The notes beneath the pieces were generated by a model. That model saw only the letters and a list, made by a program, of their open reading frames with translations, was not told where the DNA came from and searched no databases. Shown here one piece after another: positions 48,782 through 57,555 of a stretch of 64,000 nucleotides of DNA. This DNA is from an uncultured Eubacteriales bacterium (GTDB taxonomy: Bacteria; Bacillota; Clostridia; Oscillospirales; Oscillospiraceae): the NCBI GenBank assembly GCA_900545815.1, contig URAM01000001.1, forward strand, positions 62,001-126,000, in the 5' to 3' direction. Position 1 is the stretch's first letter. Each line of letters starts with the position of its first letter. The translations under genes and the position numbers were made by a program.

Positions 48782-48815
48782 AGGTGAATGGTCTGCGACT
48801 GTTCACCTGTTTTTT
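48782..48815 (+). terminator. Terminator of ispD-ispF
   Basis: AGGTGAA (48782-48788) pairs with TTCACCT (48802-48808), then GTTTTTT. Confidence 0.85.
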
Positions 48816-48852
48816 CGACCGTGCATAGAGTGGGAAGAAAGGAGTGACTGAG

Positions 48853-49107
48853 ATGAATTTTGATCTCATCGTCTGCCGTTCCTTGACCTATGCACAGCGG
48901 ACATCCGTTGTCTTAGAACGAGAGGGGATTTCAAATCACGTTCTGCGCACTCCGGCACATCTGTCGGACAAAGGATGCGGCTACGCAGTGAAACTTCCCC
49001 ACCAACGGCTGACGGATGCGCTTTCAGCGTTAAATGGGGTCGATCTGACCCCGAATCGTGTATTGATTGCCTTAGGTAACGGCAGTTACCGTGAGGTTTC
49101 GTTATGA
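48853..49107 (+). CDS. DUF3343 protein (putative Se/S carrier-like), 84 aa
   Basis: A small protein of the DUF3343 family, with MNFDLIVCRSLTYAQRTSVV, LRTPAHLSDKGCGYAVKLPH and a short C-terminus. The conserved cysteine in KGCGYAV and the TusA/YedF-like fold have led to the suggestion that these proteins carry sulfur or selenium. Start ATG 48853 is chosen because AAAGGAG is 9 bases upstream and would abut the GTG at 48844. It overlaps the cysteine-desulfurase-like gene by four bases, supporting a sulfur-relay pair. Confidence 0.88.
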   Translation: MNFDLIVCRSLTYAQRTSVVLEREGISNHVLRTPAHLSDKGCGYAVKLPHQRLTDALSALNGVDLTPNRVLIALGNGSYREVSL

Positions 49108-50225
49108 TCTATTTGGACAGTGCAGCCACTACCCTGCAAAAGCCCAAAAGCGTTCTCCAAGCGATGCAGAGAGCGGCCGCTCGATATGCCAGCCCCGGTC
49201 GGGGCGGCTACCCCGCCGCCATGGAGGCGGCGGAGGTGCTCTATCGCTGTCGGGAGCAGGCGGCGGAATTATTCCACGCCCCAGGCCCCGAACAGGTGGT
49301 GTTCACCAGCAGCGCCACCATGGCGCTGAACATGGCCATCCGTTCTCTGGTCAAGCCAGGAATGACGGTAGTGGTCTCCGGCTACGAGCACAATGCTGTG
49401 ACCCGATGCGTCAGCGCCATTCCAGAGGTGACGATGCTGGTGGCGGAGGGGCAGCTGTTCCAGCCGGAACAGCTGGTGCGCTCCTACCAGCGGTGGGTGA
49501 ATCGAGCAGACGTGGCCATCTGCAACGCCGTCTCTAACGTCTTCGGCTACTGTCTGCCGGTGGCAGACATCGCCGCCCTGTGCCATCGGAACCGGGTGCC
49601 CCTCATCGTGGACGCCTCCCAGGCGGCGGGATGCCTGCCGGTGGATATGGCGGCGTGGGGGGCGGCCTATGTGGCCATGCCCGGGCACAAGAGCCTGTAC
49701 GGCCCCCAAGGCACCGGCATCCTGCTCTGCGCCGCCGATGCCAATCCCACCCCGCTGCTCTACGGCGGCACCGGCAGCCAATCCCGTGACCAGGCCATGC
49801 CAGACTTCCTGCCTGACCGGCTGGAGGCGGGGACGGAAAATGTACCGGGGGTGGCGGGATTGTTGGAAGGGATACGCTTCGTGGGTCAAACGGGGACAGG
49901 GCGCATCCTGCGCCACGAGCGACAGCTCACCCGCTGGCTGGGGCAGATGCTCCGGCAGATGGAGCGGGTGGAGGTGTTTTTAGCAGAGGACGCTGCCTTG
50001 CAAACGGGCGTGCTCTCCTTCCGAGTGGACGGGATGGACTGCGAGGAGGTGGGACAGCGGCTGAGCCAGGCGGGCATCGCCGTCCGCACTGGGCTTCACT
50101 GTGCCCCCTTCGCCCACCGCAGCGCTGGGACATTGGAGACAGGGACAGTGCGGGTGAGCACGTCTGCCTTCAACACCCAGCGGGAGGTGGAGCAGACGGC
50201 GCGGGTACTCCGGTCTTTCCTGTAA
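49104..50225 (+). CDS. Class V aminotransferase, SufS-like cysteine desulfurase
   Basis: The 373 residues start MIYLDSAATTLQKPKSVLQA. The PLP lysine is in MPGHKSLYGPQG at about K196. The active cysteine is in RTGLHCAPFAH at about C333, in the short loop typical of the SufS/CsdA group (group II), which usually need a partner acceptor. The overlapping DUF3343 protein is the obvious acceptor. It is distinct from the NifS of the 10.2-kb operon. The product may feed selenium or tRNA thiolation rather than iron-sulfur clusters; this is inference. Confidence 0.9.
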   Translation: MIYLDSAATTLQKPKSVLQAMQRAAARYASPGRGGYPAAMEAAEVLYRCREQAAELFHAPGPEQVVFTSSATMALNMAIRSLVKPGMTVVVSGYEHNAVTRCVSAIPEVTMLVAEGQLFQPEQLVRSYQRWVNRADVAICNAVSNVFGYCLPVADIAALCHRNRVPLIVDASQAAGCLPVDMAAWGAAYVAMPGHKSLYGPQGTGILLCAADANPTPLLYGGTGSQSRDQAMPDFLPDRLEAGTENVPGVAGLLEGIRFVGQTGTGRILRHERQLTRWLGQMLRQMERVEVFLAEDAALQTGVLSFRVDGMDCEEVGQRLSQAGIAVRTGLHCAPFAHRSAGTLETGTVRVSTSAFNTQREVEQTARVLRSFL

Positions 50226-50242
50226 AAGATACCCGCAGATTG

Positions 50243-50271
50243 TTGCCATTTCTTCCTGGATAGAGTATAAT
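50243..50271 (+). promoter_or_regulatory. Sigma-A promoter of cdaA-ybbR
   Basis: TTGCCA (50243-50248), a 17-base spacer and a perfect TATAAT (50266-50271). Confidence 0.8.
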
Positions 50272-50313
50272 AATATTGTTTACCCATTGTGATTGTAGGG
50301 GAAGTGATATAAC

Positions 50314-51216
50314 ATGGACGCATTCCTGGCGACCATGCAGCAGGTGTTGGATTATCTGCACACCATCAAGATAACCGACCTGATCGACATCGCCATTATT
50401 TCCTATCTCTTTTATCGAATCATTCTGTTCGCCAAAGAAACCCGCGCCGGTCAGGTGCTGCGTGGCATTGGCCTGGTGATCTTTCTGCTGTGGATCGCCA
50501 ACGTGTTCAACCTGCACATCCTGGCCTATATCCTGTCCAAAGCGGTGGAGCTGGGCTTCCTGGCCGTGGTGGTGGTATTCCAGCCGGAGATCCGGCACTT
50601 TCTGGAAAAAATGGGCAGCGGAAGCCTCCGCCTGACCAACCACAACATAGGGCAGCCCAGCTCTGACCTGGAGACTGCCATCGACCAGACCGTGGAAGCC
50701 TACGCTGCCATGTCCAAGGACAAGGTGGGGGCGCTGGTGGTCTTTGAGCGCAACAGCATCCTGGACGCCACGCTGAAGACGGGCACCGTGCTGGATGCCG
50801 AGGTGTCCAGCGAGCTGCTCAAGAACATCTTCTGGCCCAAAGCGCCCATGCATGACGGCGCCGTGGTGGTGCGCCGCGGCCGAGTAGCCGGGGCGGGCTG
50901 TATGCTCCCCCTGTCCGGCAACACCAGCATCAGCCGAGAGCTGGGAATGCGTCACCGAGCTGGTATCGGCGTCACCGAGCACACCGATGCTGTGTCCGTC
51001 ATCTGCTCTGAGGAAACCGGCTCGATCTCCGTGGCGGTCAACGGCACCATCCGCCGTCACCTGGCGCCGGAGACCCTGTCACGAGTGCTGAAGAACGAGC
51101 TGCTGGTCACCGACGAGGCAGACAAGAAGCGCAGCCCCAAATCCCCCAGCGAACAGCTGAAGAATCTCGTGGGCTTCTTCCGCGGGAAAAAAGAGGATTC
51201 TGACCATGTGGAATAA
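50314..51216 (+). CDS. cdaA: Diadenylate cyclase CdaA
   Basis: Makes cyclic di-AMP from two ATP. The 300 residues have three N-terminal membrane segments (about 20-40, 50-65, 70-92) and a DAC domain with the catalytic DGA at about 181-183 (APMHDGAVVVR) and RHR at about 213-215 (MRHRAGIGVTE). It is a standard membrane-bound CdaA. It overlaps its regulator ybbR by 11 bases. GGGGAAGTGAT precedes the ATG. Confidence 0.97.
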   Translation: MDAFLATMQQVLDYLHTIKITDLIDIAIISYLFYRIILFAKETRAGQVLRGIGLVIFLLWIANVFNLHILAYILSKAVELGFLAVVVVFQPEIRHFLEKMGSGSLRLTNHNIGQPSSDLETAIDQTVEAYAAMSKDKVGALVVFERNSILDATLKTGTVLDAEVSSELLKNIFWPKAPMHDGAVVVRRGRVAGAGCMLPLSGNTSISRELGMRHRAGIGVTEHTDAVSVICSEETGSISVAVNGTIRRHLAPETLSRVLKNELLVTDEADKKRSPKSPSEQLKNLVGFFRGKKEDSDHVE

Positions 51217-52441
51217 GATCAAAGACAGCAAAGGGTTTTATATCGCTATCTCCATCATCTTCGCCATCGCCTGTTGGTTCTATGTGGACATCACCGTGGA
51301 GCCGGACATCCAGATCACCGTCCGGAACATCCCTGTGTCCTTCGAAGGGCTGGACGCCCTGCGCAGCCGTGGCCTGATGATCTCCAACAGTAAGGAGTTC
51401 ACCATCTCCCTCAAGCTCAGCGGTCAGCGCAGCGTCCTCTCCCAGCTGAACAAGAACAATGTCAACGTCACCGTGGAAGCGTCCTCTCAAATTACAGTGC
51501 CCGGTGAGCAGAACCTGGACTACACCGTTACCTTTCCCAACACCATCTCCAACGGCGCTGTAAAGATCCGCTCCAAGAGCGTGGAGACCATTGATGTGAA
51601 TGTCATCCGTATCAGCAGCAAAACCGTCGCCGTCTACGGCTCCTTCACCGGTTCTGTGGCAGAGGGGTGCATGGAGGACGGGTTCCAGCTGGAGTACGAT
51701 AACATCACCGTCAGCGGCGACAAGAGCCTCATCAAACGCATCGACCACGCGGTGGTGACCCTGGAAAAGAGCGGCCTGTCTAAGACCTGGGAGGGGACCC
51801 TGCCGGTGACCCTGTTGGATCAGAACGGCGAAACCATCGACAGCGAACAGCTCAGCCTGTCCAGCAGCGAGATGGACGTGACGTTGGTGGTGCGCAAGAT
51901 TAAGGAGATCCCCTTGACCGTCACCATCAAGGATGGCGGCGGCGCCACCGAAGCGGACGCTACCTGGGAGATCACACCCAAACACATCGTGGTCTCAGGA
52001 CCGGACGAGGAGTTGGCGGAGCTGACCGAGTGGAACATCGGCACGGTGGATCTGTCCCAGGTCATCACCTCCGCAAATTTCGTCATGGACATCTCCCTGC
52101 CTCAGAACCTGACCTGCCAGAGCGGCGAGAAGACGGCCAAGGTCTCCGTAACCCTGCCCAAGCTGTCCACCGTCAAGCAGAAGACAGACAACATCAAAAT
52201 GACCCATTATCCCGCCAACAAGACGGTCTCCCTGGAAACCAAAACCCTGGAGGTTCGCTGTCGAGGCACAAAAAAGGCACTGGAACTGTTGGAGGGGAAT
52301 GATATAGAGGTAACCGTTGACCTCAGTCAGCTGAAAGCGGACGCCCTCGGCACCTGCCAGGTGCCGGCGGAGGTGACCATCCCCGGATTCTCCGAGTTGG
52401 GAGCGGTGGGGACGTATGAAGTGTCCGTGTTTGTCAGTTGA
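51206..52441 (+). CDS. ybbR: YbbR-domain protein (CdaR-like regulator of CdaA)
   Basis: The 411 residues have one N-terminal membrane segment (about 10-27, FYIAISIIFAIACWFYVDIT) and then about four YbbR repeats outside the membrane, including IPVSFEGLDALRSRGLMISN, VNVIRISSKTVAVYGSF and IPLTVTIKDGGGATEADATW. In Bacillus the homologue CdaR binds and modulates CdaA from the extracellular side. Glm genes, often next in order, are absent here. Confidence 0.93.
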   Translation: MWNKIKDSKGFYIAISIIFAIACWFYVDITVEPDIQITVRNIPVSFEGLDALRSRGLMISNSKEFTISLKLSGQRSVLSQLNKNNVNVTVEASSQITVPGEQNLDYTVTFPNTISNGAVKIRSKSVETIDVNVIRISSKTVAVYGSFTGSVAEGCMEDGFQLEYDNITVSGDKSLIKRIDHAVVTLEKSGLSKTWEGTLPVTLLDQNGETIDSEQLSLSSSEMDVTLVVRKIKEIPLTVTIKDGGGATEADATWEITPKHIVVSGPDEELAELTEWNIGTVDLSQVITSANFVMDISLPQNLTCQSGEKTAKVSVTLPKLSTVKQKTDNIKMTHYPANKTVSLETKTLEVRCRGTKKALELLEGNDIEVTVDLSQLKADALGTCQVPAEVTIPGFSELGAVGTYEVSVFVS

Positions 52442-52483
52442 CCATCGTCAGACATGAGAAGAAAATAGCTTGGAGGGTTTTTC

Positions 52484-53362
52484 TTGGTAAAGAGTATGAC
52501 CGGCTATGGCAGACATGAATCCGTACTCCATGGCCGCACCTTAGTGATCGAACTGAAAAGCGTCAACAACCGCTACCTGGATTGCAATGTTCGTCTCCCC
52601 AGAGTGTACATCTGCGCCGAGGACGGCGTTCAGCGCCGGGTAAAGGCGGCCATCAGCCGGGGCAAGGTGGACGTGTATGTGAACATTGAGAACAATACAG
52701 AGGAGGCGGTGTCCGTCACCCTGAACCAGCCGGTGGCGGCAGGGTACATGGAAGCCCTGCGCACCATGGCAGATACCTTTGGACTGGAGTCCAACGTATC
52801 CATTGATCTGCTGGCCAAGTTCCCAGACGTGTTCAAGGTGGACAAAGTTCCAGAAGATCTGGAGGAGCTGACGGCAGACATCCACGCCGTCACCGAAGAA
52901 GCTCTGCGGGACTTTGACGCCATGCGCAGCCGAGAGGGCGAGAAGCTGGAGGCCGACCTGCTCGGTCGCCTGGTCACCCTGGAGAACTTCACCCACCAGG
53001 TGGAGCAGCGCTCCCCCCAGACGGTAGCGGACTATCGGGCACGGCTGACCGCCAAGCTCCAGGAAGTCCTAGCTGACCGGCAGTTAGACGAGAGTCGGGT
53101 GCTGACGGAAGCGGCCATCTTTGCCGACAAGGTAGCGGTGGACGAGGAGACGGTGCGCCTGCACAGTCATATCGCCCAGTTCCGAGAGATGCTGGCTGGG
53201 GGCAGTCCCATCGGCCGGAAGCTGGACTTCTTGATCCAGGAGATGAACCGAGAGACCAACACCATTGGTTCCAAGTGCAATAACCTTGAGATCTCCACCA
53301 TTGTGGTGAATATGAAGGCGGAGATCGAAAAAATTCGAGAACAGGTTCAGAACATCGAGTGA
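52484..53362 (+). CDS. yicC: YicC/YloC-family endoribonuclease
   Basis: The 292 residues start MVKSMTGYGRHESVLHGRTL, the family signature, and end with the DUF1732 region including GRKLDFLIQEMNRETNTIGS and KCNNLEISTIVVNMKAEIEK. Family members have recently been described as endoribonucleases. Start TTG 52484 follows TGGAGGG. It leads the operon with remA, gmk, rpoZ and priA, as in many Firmicutes. Confidence 0.95.
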   Translation: MVKSMTGYGRHESVLHGRTLVIELKSVNNRYLDCNVRLPRVYICAEDGVQRRVKAAISRGKVDVYVNIENNTEEAVSVTLNQPVAAGYMEALRTMADTFGLESNVSIDLLAKFPDVFKVDKVPEDLEELTADIHAVTEEALRDFDAMRSREGEKLEADLLGRLVTLENFTHQVEQRSPQTVADYRARLTAKLQEVLADRQLDESRVLTEAAIFADKVAVDEETVRLHSHIAQFREMLAGGSPIGRKLDFLIQEMNRETNTIGSKCNNLEISTIVVNMKAEIEKIREQVQNIE

Positions 53363-53377
53363 CAGGAGCGTGATGTT

Positions 53378-53641
53378 GTGAAATTATTGAATATTGGTTT
53401 TGGCAATATGGTCTCCACCGACCGGCTGATAGCTATCGTCAGCCCGGATTCCGCTCCCATCAAGCGGATGATCCAGGAGGGGCGGGATCGAGGCGTGCTC
53501 ATTGACGCCACCTATGGCAGAAAGACCCGTTCGGTGGTCATTATGGACTCCGACCACATCGTTCTCTCTGCCATTCAGCCCGATACCGTGGCGGCCAGAC
53601 TAAATGGGAAGGAAGCTGTGGAAGAGGAGGAGCAATCATGA
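53378..53641 (+). CDS. remA: RemA-like DNA-binding protein (DUF370)
   Basis: The 87 residues match RemA/YlzA: LLNIGFGNMVSTDRLIAIVS, SAPIKRMIQEGRDRGVLIDA and YGRKTRSVVIMDSDHIVLS. In Bacillus RemA activates biofilm matrix genes; in Clostridia the target is unknown. Start GTG 53378 follows AGGAGCG. The C-terminus is acidic. It overlaps gmk by four bases. Confidence 0.95.
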   Translation: MKLLNIGFGNMVSTDRLIAIVSPDSAPIKRMIQEGRDRGVLIDATYGRKTRSVVIMDSDHIVLSAIQPDTVAARLNGKEAVEEEEQS

Positions 53642-54246
53642 TCAGGACAAAAAAAGGCGGCCACCTGGTGGTCATCTCCGGCCCGTCCGGCGTAGGGAAG
53701 AGCACCGTCATCGCAGAGGTCATGCACCAGCGGGACAACCTGGTGTTCTCCGTGTCCTACACCACCCGCCCCCCTCGGGCAGGGGAGGAGGACGGCGTGA
53801 ACTACCACTTTGTGGACAAGGCGGAGTTCGAGCGCATGATTCGAGACGGTGAGCTGTTGGAGTACACTCAGTACGCCGAGAACTACTATGGCACCTCCCT
53901 GGCGGACATCCAAGCCTTTGCCAGCCAGGGACTGGATGTGCTGCTGGACATCGAGGTGGAAGGTGCGTCCAACGTAAAGCGCAAGGCGGACAACGCCGTG
54001 CTCATCTTTGTCGCACCCCCTTCCTTTGAGGAGCTGTCCCGCCGTCTCCGCGGCCGCCGAACAGAGAACGAAGCGGTGGTGCGTGCTCGGCTGGAACGGG
54101 CGCAGGTGGAACTGAAAGAGATCCCTAACTATGACTACTTAGTGGTAAATGACTCGGTGATCCGTGCGGCCAGCGACATCATTTCCATTTTGAACGCGGA
54201 GGATTGCCGCGTGACCAAGCAGAACCTGAAATTGGAGGTTGATTGA
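53638..54246 (+). CDS. gmk: Guanylate kinase
   Basis: Phosphorylates GMP. The 202 residues have the P-loop GPSGVGKST at about 16-24, then SVSYTTRPPRAGEEDGVNYH and GTSLADIQAFASQGLDVLLD. It overlaps remA and precedes rpoZ by three bases, the conserved gmk-rpoZ order. It completes GTP supply with guaB elsewhere in the window. Confidence 0.96.
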   Translation: MIRTKKGGHLVVISGPSGVGKSTVIAEVMHQRDNLVFSVSYTTRPPRAGEEDGVNYHFVDKAEFERMIRDGELLEYTQYAENYYGTSLADIQAFASQGLDVLLDIEVEGASNVKRKADNAVLIFVAPPSFEELSRRLRGRRTENEAVVRARLERAQVELKEIPNYDYLVVNDSVIRAASDIISILNAEDCRVTKQNLKLEVD

Positions 54247-54249
54247 ACC

Positions 54250-54462
54250 ATGAAGCTGTATCCTATCAATGAATTGCTCCACGGCGTAAAGAGCCGTTAT
54301 GAACTGGTGAACCTGGTGGCACATCGTGCCCGCCAGTTGGCCAGCGAAGCAGACCATGAGAACATCTCCCTGCCGGAGAAGCCCGTGACCATCGCCCTGG
54401 ACGAGGCCTATGATGGCCATCTGGTGCAGGAAGTGGAAGGCCAGCAGGAAGCAAGAAACTAA
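54250..54462 (+). CDS. rpoZ: RNA polymerase omega subunit
   Basis: The 70 residues contain the omega core SRYELVNLVAHRARQLASEA followed by KPVTIALDEAYDGHLV. They match the short Firmicutes omega, which assists folding and assembly of the beta' subunit. It follows gmk directly. A weak GGCAAG/CTTGCC hairpin with TTT lies between it and priA (54475-54509) and might attenuate transcription. Confidence 0.94.
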   Translation: MKLYPINELLHGVKSRYELVNLVAHRARQLASEADHENISLPEKPVTIALDEAYDGHLVQEVEGQQEARN

Positions 54463-54534
54463 ACCAACGGAGAGGGCAAGCGGCCGAACAAAACAGGTCT
54501 CTTGCCTTTGTCCGTATCCAGAGGAGGCGGAGCT

Positions 54535-57003
54535 ATGAAGGATGTATTGTTGGCCAAGGTTGCCGTCTCCGCCGCCAACTTCTCCATTGACAAGCCCTAT
54601 ACCTACCAGATACCGGAGACATTCGCCCAACAGGTCACGGTTGGGATGCGGGTGCTCGTCCCCTTCGGCCGGGGCAACCGGCATACGGAGGGGCTGGTGC
54701 TGGCGCTGGAGCAGCAGGAGGCTCTGCCGCCTCGGTGCAAGCGCATCCTGACAGCGCTGGACGACCGGCCAGTGCTGAACCAGGAGGGCATCCAGCTGGC
54801 GCTGTGGATGCGGGAGCGTTACTTTTGCAGCGTCTACGAGGCCATGCGAGCCATGCTTCCGGCGGGGCTGTACTTTTCCCTGAAAGACCGGTATGTGATT
54901 CCAGATGGCGTCACGCCGGCGGCGGCCTACGCCGCTGCCGGTCAGTCCCAGCGGAAGCGGCAGGTGCTGGATGCGCTGTTCGCCCATGGCAGAGCTATGG
55001 AGCGGTCAGAGCTGTACCAAGCCATGGGCACCGCCTCGCCGGCCGCTGCCCTGCGGGAGCTGGTGAAAGGGGAGGTGCTGACCCTGGAGACCAGCGTTTC
55101 GAGGGGCGTGGGGGATAAGACCGAGCTGGTGGCGCAGTTGGCGGTACCCTATGTGCAGGCGCAGGAGCGCATCAGCCCCCGCGCCAAGCAGCAGCAGGCA
55201 GCTGCCGCCTTTTTGGACGAGTATCCGTTGGCGTCGGTGAAGGACATCGGCTATTTCACCGGAGTCAAGCTGGGCACCTTGCGTGCTATGGAGCGCAAAG
55301 GGCTGGTGACCCTCACCCGCCAGGAGCGCTATCGCCTGGTGGACGGCGCACCGGTGGAACCGGCGTTGCCGCCGGAGCTGAACGAGGAGCAGCAGGCCGC
55401 CTACGATGGTATCTGTCAGATGCTGGGCAGCCCCGGCTGCGCCTTGCTCTACGGCGTTACCGGCAGCGGCAAGACCGCTGTCTATATCCAGCTCATCCAC
55501 CATGTATTGGCACAAGGCAGACAGGCCATGGTGCTGGTGCCGGAGATCGGGCTGACCCCTCAATTATTGCGCCAGTTCCGTGCGCAGTTCGGAGAAAAGG
55601 TAGCGGTGCTGCACAGCTCGTTGTCCGCCGGCGCCCGCTACGATGAGTGGAAGCGGGCACGGAACGGCGATGCCCAGGTGGTCATCGGCACCCGCTCGGC
55701 GGTGTTTGCCCCTCTGTCCAATTTGGGGATCCTAATTTTGGACGAGGAGCAGGAGGGGAGCTACAAATCGGAAACAGTCCCCCGTTACCATGCCAGAGAC
55801 ATCGCCAAATACCGCTGTGGACGGCAGAACGCCGTCCTAGTGCTGGGCTCTGCCACCCCATCGGTGGAGACTATGTACCACGCTAAGGCAGGCAACTACC
55901 AGCTGTTCCAGCTCAAGCAGCGGTTCAACCAACGGGCCTTGCCCGAAGTGTTCCTCACCGATATGAAGGAGGAGCTGCGGGCGGGAAATAATACCACCAT
56001 CAGCGCCCTGCTGCGGGACAAACTGGCGGAGACCATCGCCCGACGGGAGCAGGCCATCCTGTTCCTCAACCGTCGGGGCACCAGCCGCACCGCCATCTGC
56101 GCCGAATGCGGCCAGGTGGCGGAATGCCCCCGTTGCAGCGTCAAGCTCACCTACCACCAGGCCAACCACCGGCTTATGTGCCACTACTGCGGCTACACCC
56201 AGCCCCTGCCGGACAACTGTCCCCAATGCGGCGGGGCGATCTTCTTCGTGGGCGCCGGAGTGCAGCAGGTGGAGACGGAGCTGCAAGCGCTGTTCCCAGA
56301 CGTCAAGCTGCTGCGGATGGATGCGGACACCGTGTCCGCATCCCACCCCCACGAGGCCATTTTGGCTCAGTTTGAACGGGAGAACATTCCCATTTTGATC
56401 GGCACCCAGATGGTGGCCAAGGGGCTGGATTTTCCCAACGTGACCCTGGTGGGAGTCATAGATGCTGATTTGTCTTTGTATGTGGACGACTTCCGAGCTT
56501 CGGAGCGCACCTTTTCCTTGCTGACCCAAGTGGTGGGTCGGGCAGGCCGTGGCAGCCACCCGGGCAGCGCCGTTATCCAGACCTTCACGCCGGAGAGCGA
56601 CGTCATCACCTGCGCTGCCCGCCAGGACTATGACCAGTTCTACGAGAGCGAGATCGTCCAGCGTCAGCTGCGGCGCTTTCCGCCCTTTCGGGATTTGTAC
56701 CGTATCCAGGTCATTGGCGAGAACGAGGCCGGCGTCCTGCAATGCTGTATGCGCCTGCGGGAGAGCTTTCTCTCCTGGCGCAGGTCAGATTGGATGGCAG
56801 ACGCCCCCTTTGATGTGGTGGGGCCGGCAGCAGCCAACGTGGTGAAGGTCATGAACCGGTACCGATACGCTCTGACTTTGGGGGGCAGGGACAGCAAAAA
56901 ATTGCGGGAGATGATCCGATATGTCATCCTCCGCGCCAAAGAGGACAAGCAAAACCGAGTCAGTTCCATCACGGTGGATCGGAACCCCATGGACTCTTTT
57001 TAA
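54535..57003 (+). CDS. priA: Primosomal protein N' (replication restart helicase PriA)
   Basis: The 822 residues have an N-terminal DNA-binding region, a superfamily-2 helicase with Walker A GVTGSGKT near residue 308, a Walker B box reading ILDEEQEGSYKSE where most PriA have DEEH, and a zinc cluster CAECGQVAECPRCSVK followed by CHYCGYTQ and CPQCGG. ATG 54535 follows AGAGGAGG; an in-frame ATG 33 bases upstream lacks spacing. It restarts stalled replication forks. Confidence 0.96.
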   Translation: MKDVLLAKVAVSAANFSIDKPYTYQIPETFAQQVTVGMRVLVPFGRGNRHTEGLVLALEQQEALPPRCKRILTALDDRPVLNQEGIQLALWMRERYFCSVYEAMRAMLPAGLYFSLKDRYVIPDGVTPAAAYAAAGQSQRKRQVLDALFAHGRAMERSELYQAMGTASPAAALRELVKGEVLTLETSVSRGVGDKTELVAQLAVPYVQAQERISPRAKQQQAAAAFLDEYPLASVKDIGYFTGVKLGTLRAMERKGLVTLTRQERYRLVDGAPVEPALPPELNEEQQAAYDGICQMLGSPGCALLYGVTGSGKTAVYIQLIHHVLAQGRQAMVLVPEIGLTPQLLRQFRAQFGEKVAVLHSSLSAGARYDEWKRARNGDAQVVIGTRSAVFAPLSNLGILILDEEQEGSYKSETVPRYHARDIAKYRCGRQNAVLVLGSATPSVETMYHAKAGNYQLFQLKQRFNQRALPEVFLTDMKEELRAGNNTTISALLRDKLAETIARREQAILFLNRRGTSRTAICAECGQVAECPRCSVKLTYHQANHRLMCHYCGYTQPLPDNCPQCGGAIFFVGAGVQQVETELQALFPDVKLLRMDADTVSASHPHEAILAQFERENIPILIGTQMVAKGLDFPNVTLVGVIDADLSLYVDDFRASERTFSLLTQVVGRAGRGSHPGSAVIQTFTPESDVITCAARQDYDQFYESEIVQRQLRRFPPFRDLYRIQVIGENEAGVLQCCMRLRESFLSWRRSDWMADAPFDVVGPAAANVVKVMNRYRYALTLGGRDSKKLREMIRYVILRAKEDKQNRVSSITVDRNPMDSF

Positions 57004-57030
57004 CAAACATAGAAACGGAGATTTATCATT

Positions 57031-57555
57031 ATGTTAAAGACGATTGTAAAAAAAGGCGATCCCGTACTGGAGAAAAAGTGCCACGCCGTGACCAAGTTTG
57101 ACGACAAGCTGGCACGTCTGCTGGACGACATGACCCAGACCCTGGAACAGTCCGGCGGTGTGGGTCTGGCAGCCCCCCAGATCGGCATTTGCCGCCGTGT
57201 AGTGGTGCTGTTGGACGGGGACGAGAACGTGATTGAACTGGTGAATCCGGAGATCGTCAGCAGCTCCGGCGAGCAGACCGGCCTGGAAGGCTGCCTGTCC
57301 CTGCCCGGTTACTGGGGGGAAGTGACCCGTCCCATGAAGGTGAAGGTCAAGGCACAGGATCGCAGCGGCAACCAGTTTGAGGTAGAGGATGAAGGCATGG
57401 TAGCTCGGTGCTTCTGCCACGAGATCGACCACCTGGACGGCCATATGTTTGACGAACTGTGTGACAAGCTGTATACCATGGAAGAAGTGGAAAAGATGTT
57501 CCAGGACGCCGCCGAAGAAGGCCGGAAGGAGCTGGAAGCGAAGGAGGCGGAGTAA
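57031..57555 (+). CDS. def: Peptide deformylase
   Basis: Removes the formyl group from new proteins. The 174 residues contain all three motifs: GVGLAAPQIG at about 43-52, EGCLSLPG at about 87-94 (metal-binding cysteine) and CHEIDHLDG at about 128-136 (HEIDH). A C-terminal charged helix follows. It shares one base with fmt (TAATG), a standard arrangement. Confidence 0.97.
   Translation: MLKTIVKKGDPVLEKKCHAVTKFDDKLARLLDDMTQTLEQSGGVGLAAPQIGICRRVVVLLDGDENVIELVNPEIVSSSGEQTGLEGCLSLPGYWGEVTRPMKVKVKAQDRSGNQFEVEDEGMVARCFCHEIDHLDGHMFDELCDKLYTMEEVEKMFQDAAEEGRKELEAKEAE

Noticed and set aside
54475..54509. Terminator between rpoZ and priA
   Set aside because: Only a 6-bp stem with three Ts; too weak to list as a feature and mentioned only under rpoZ.
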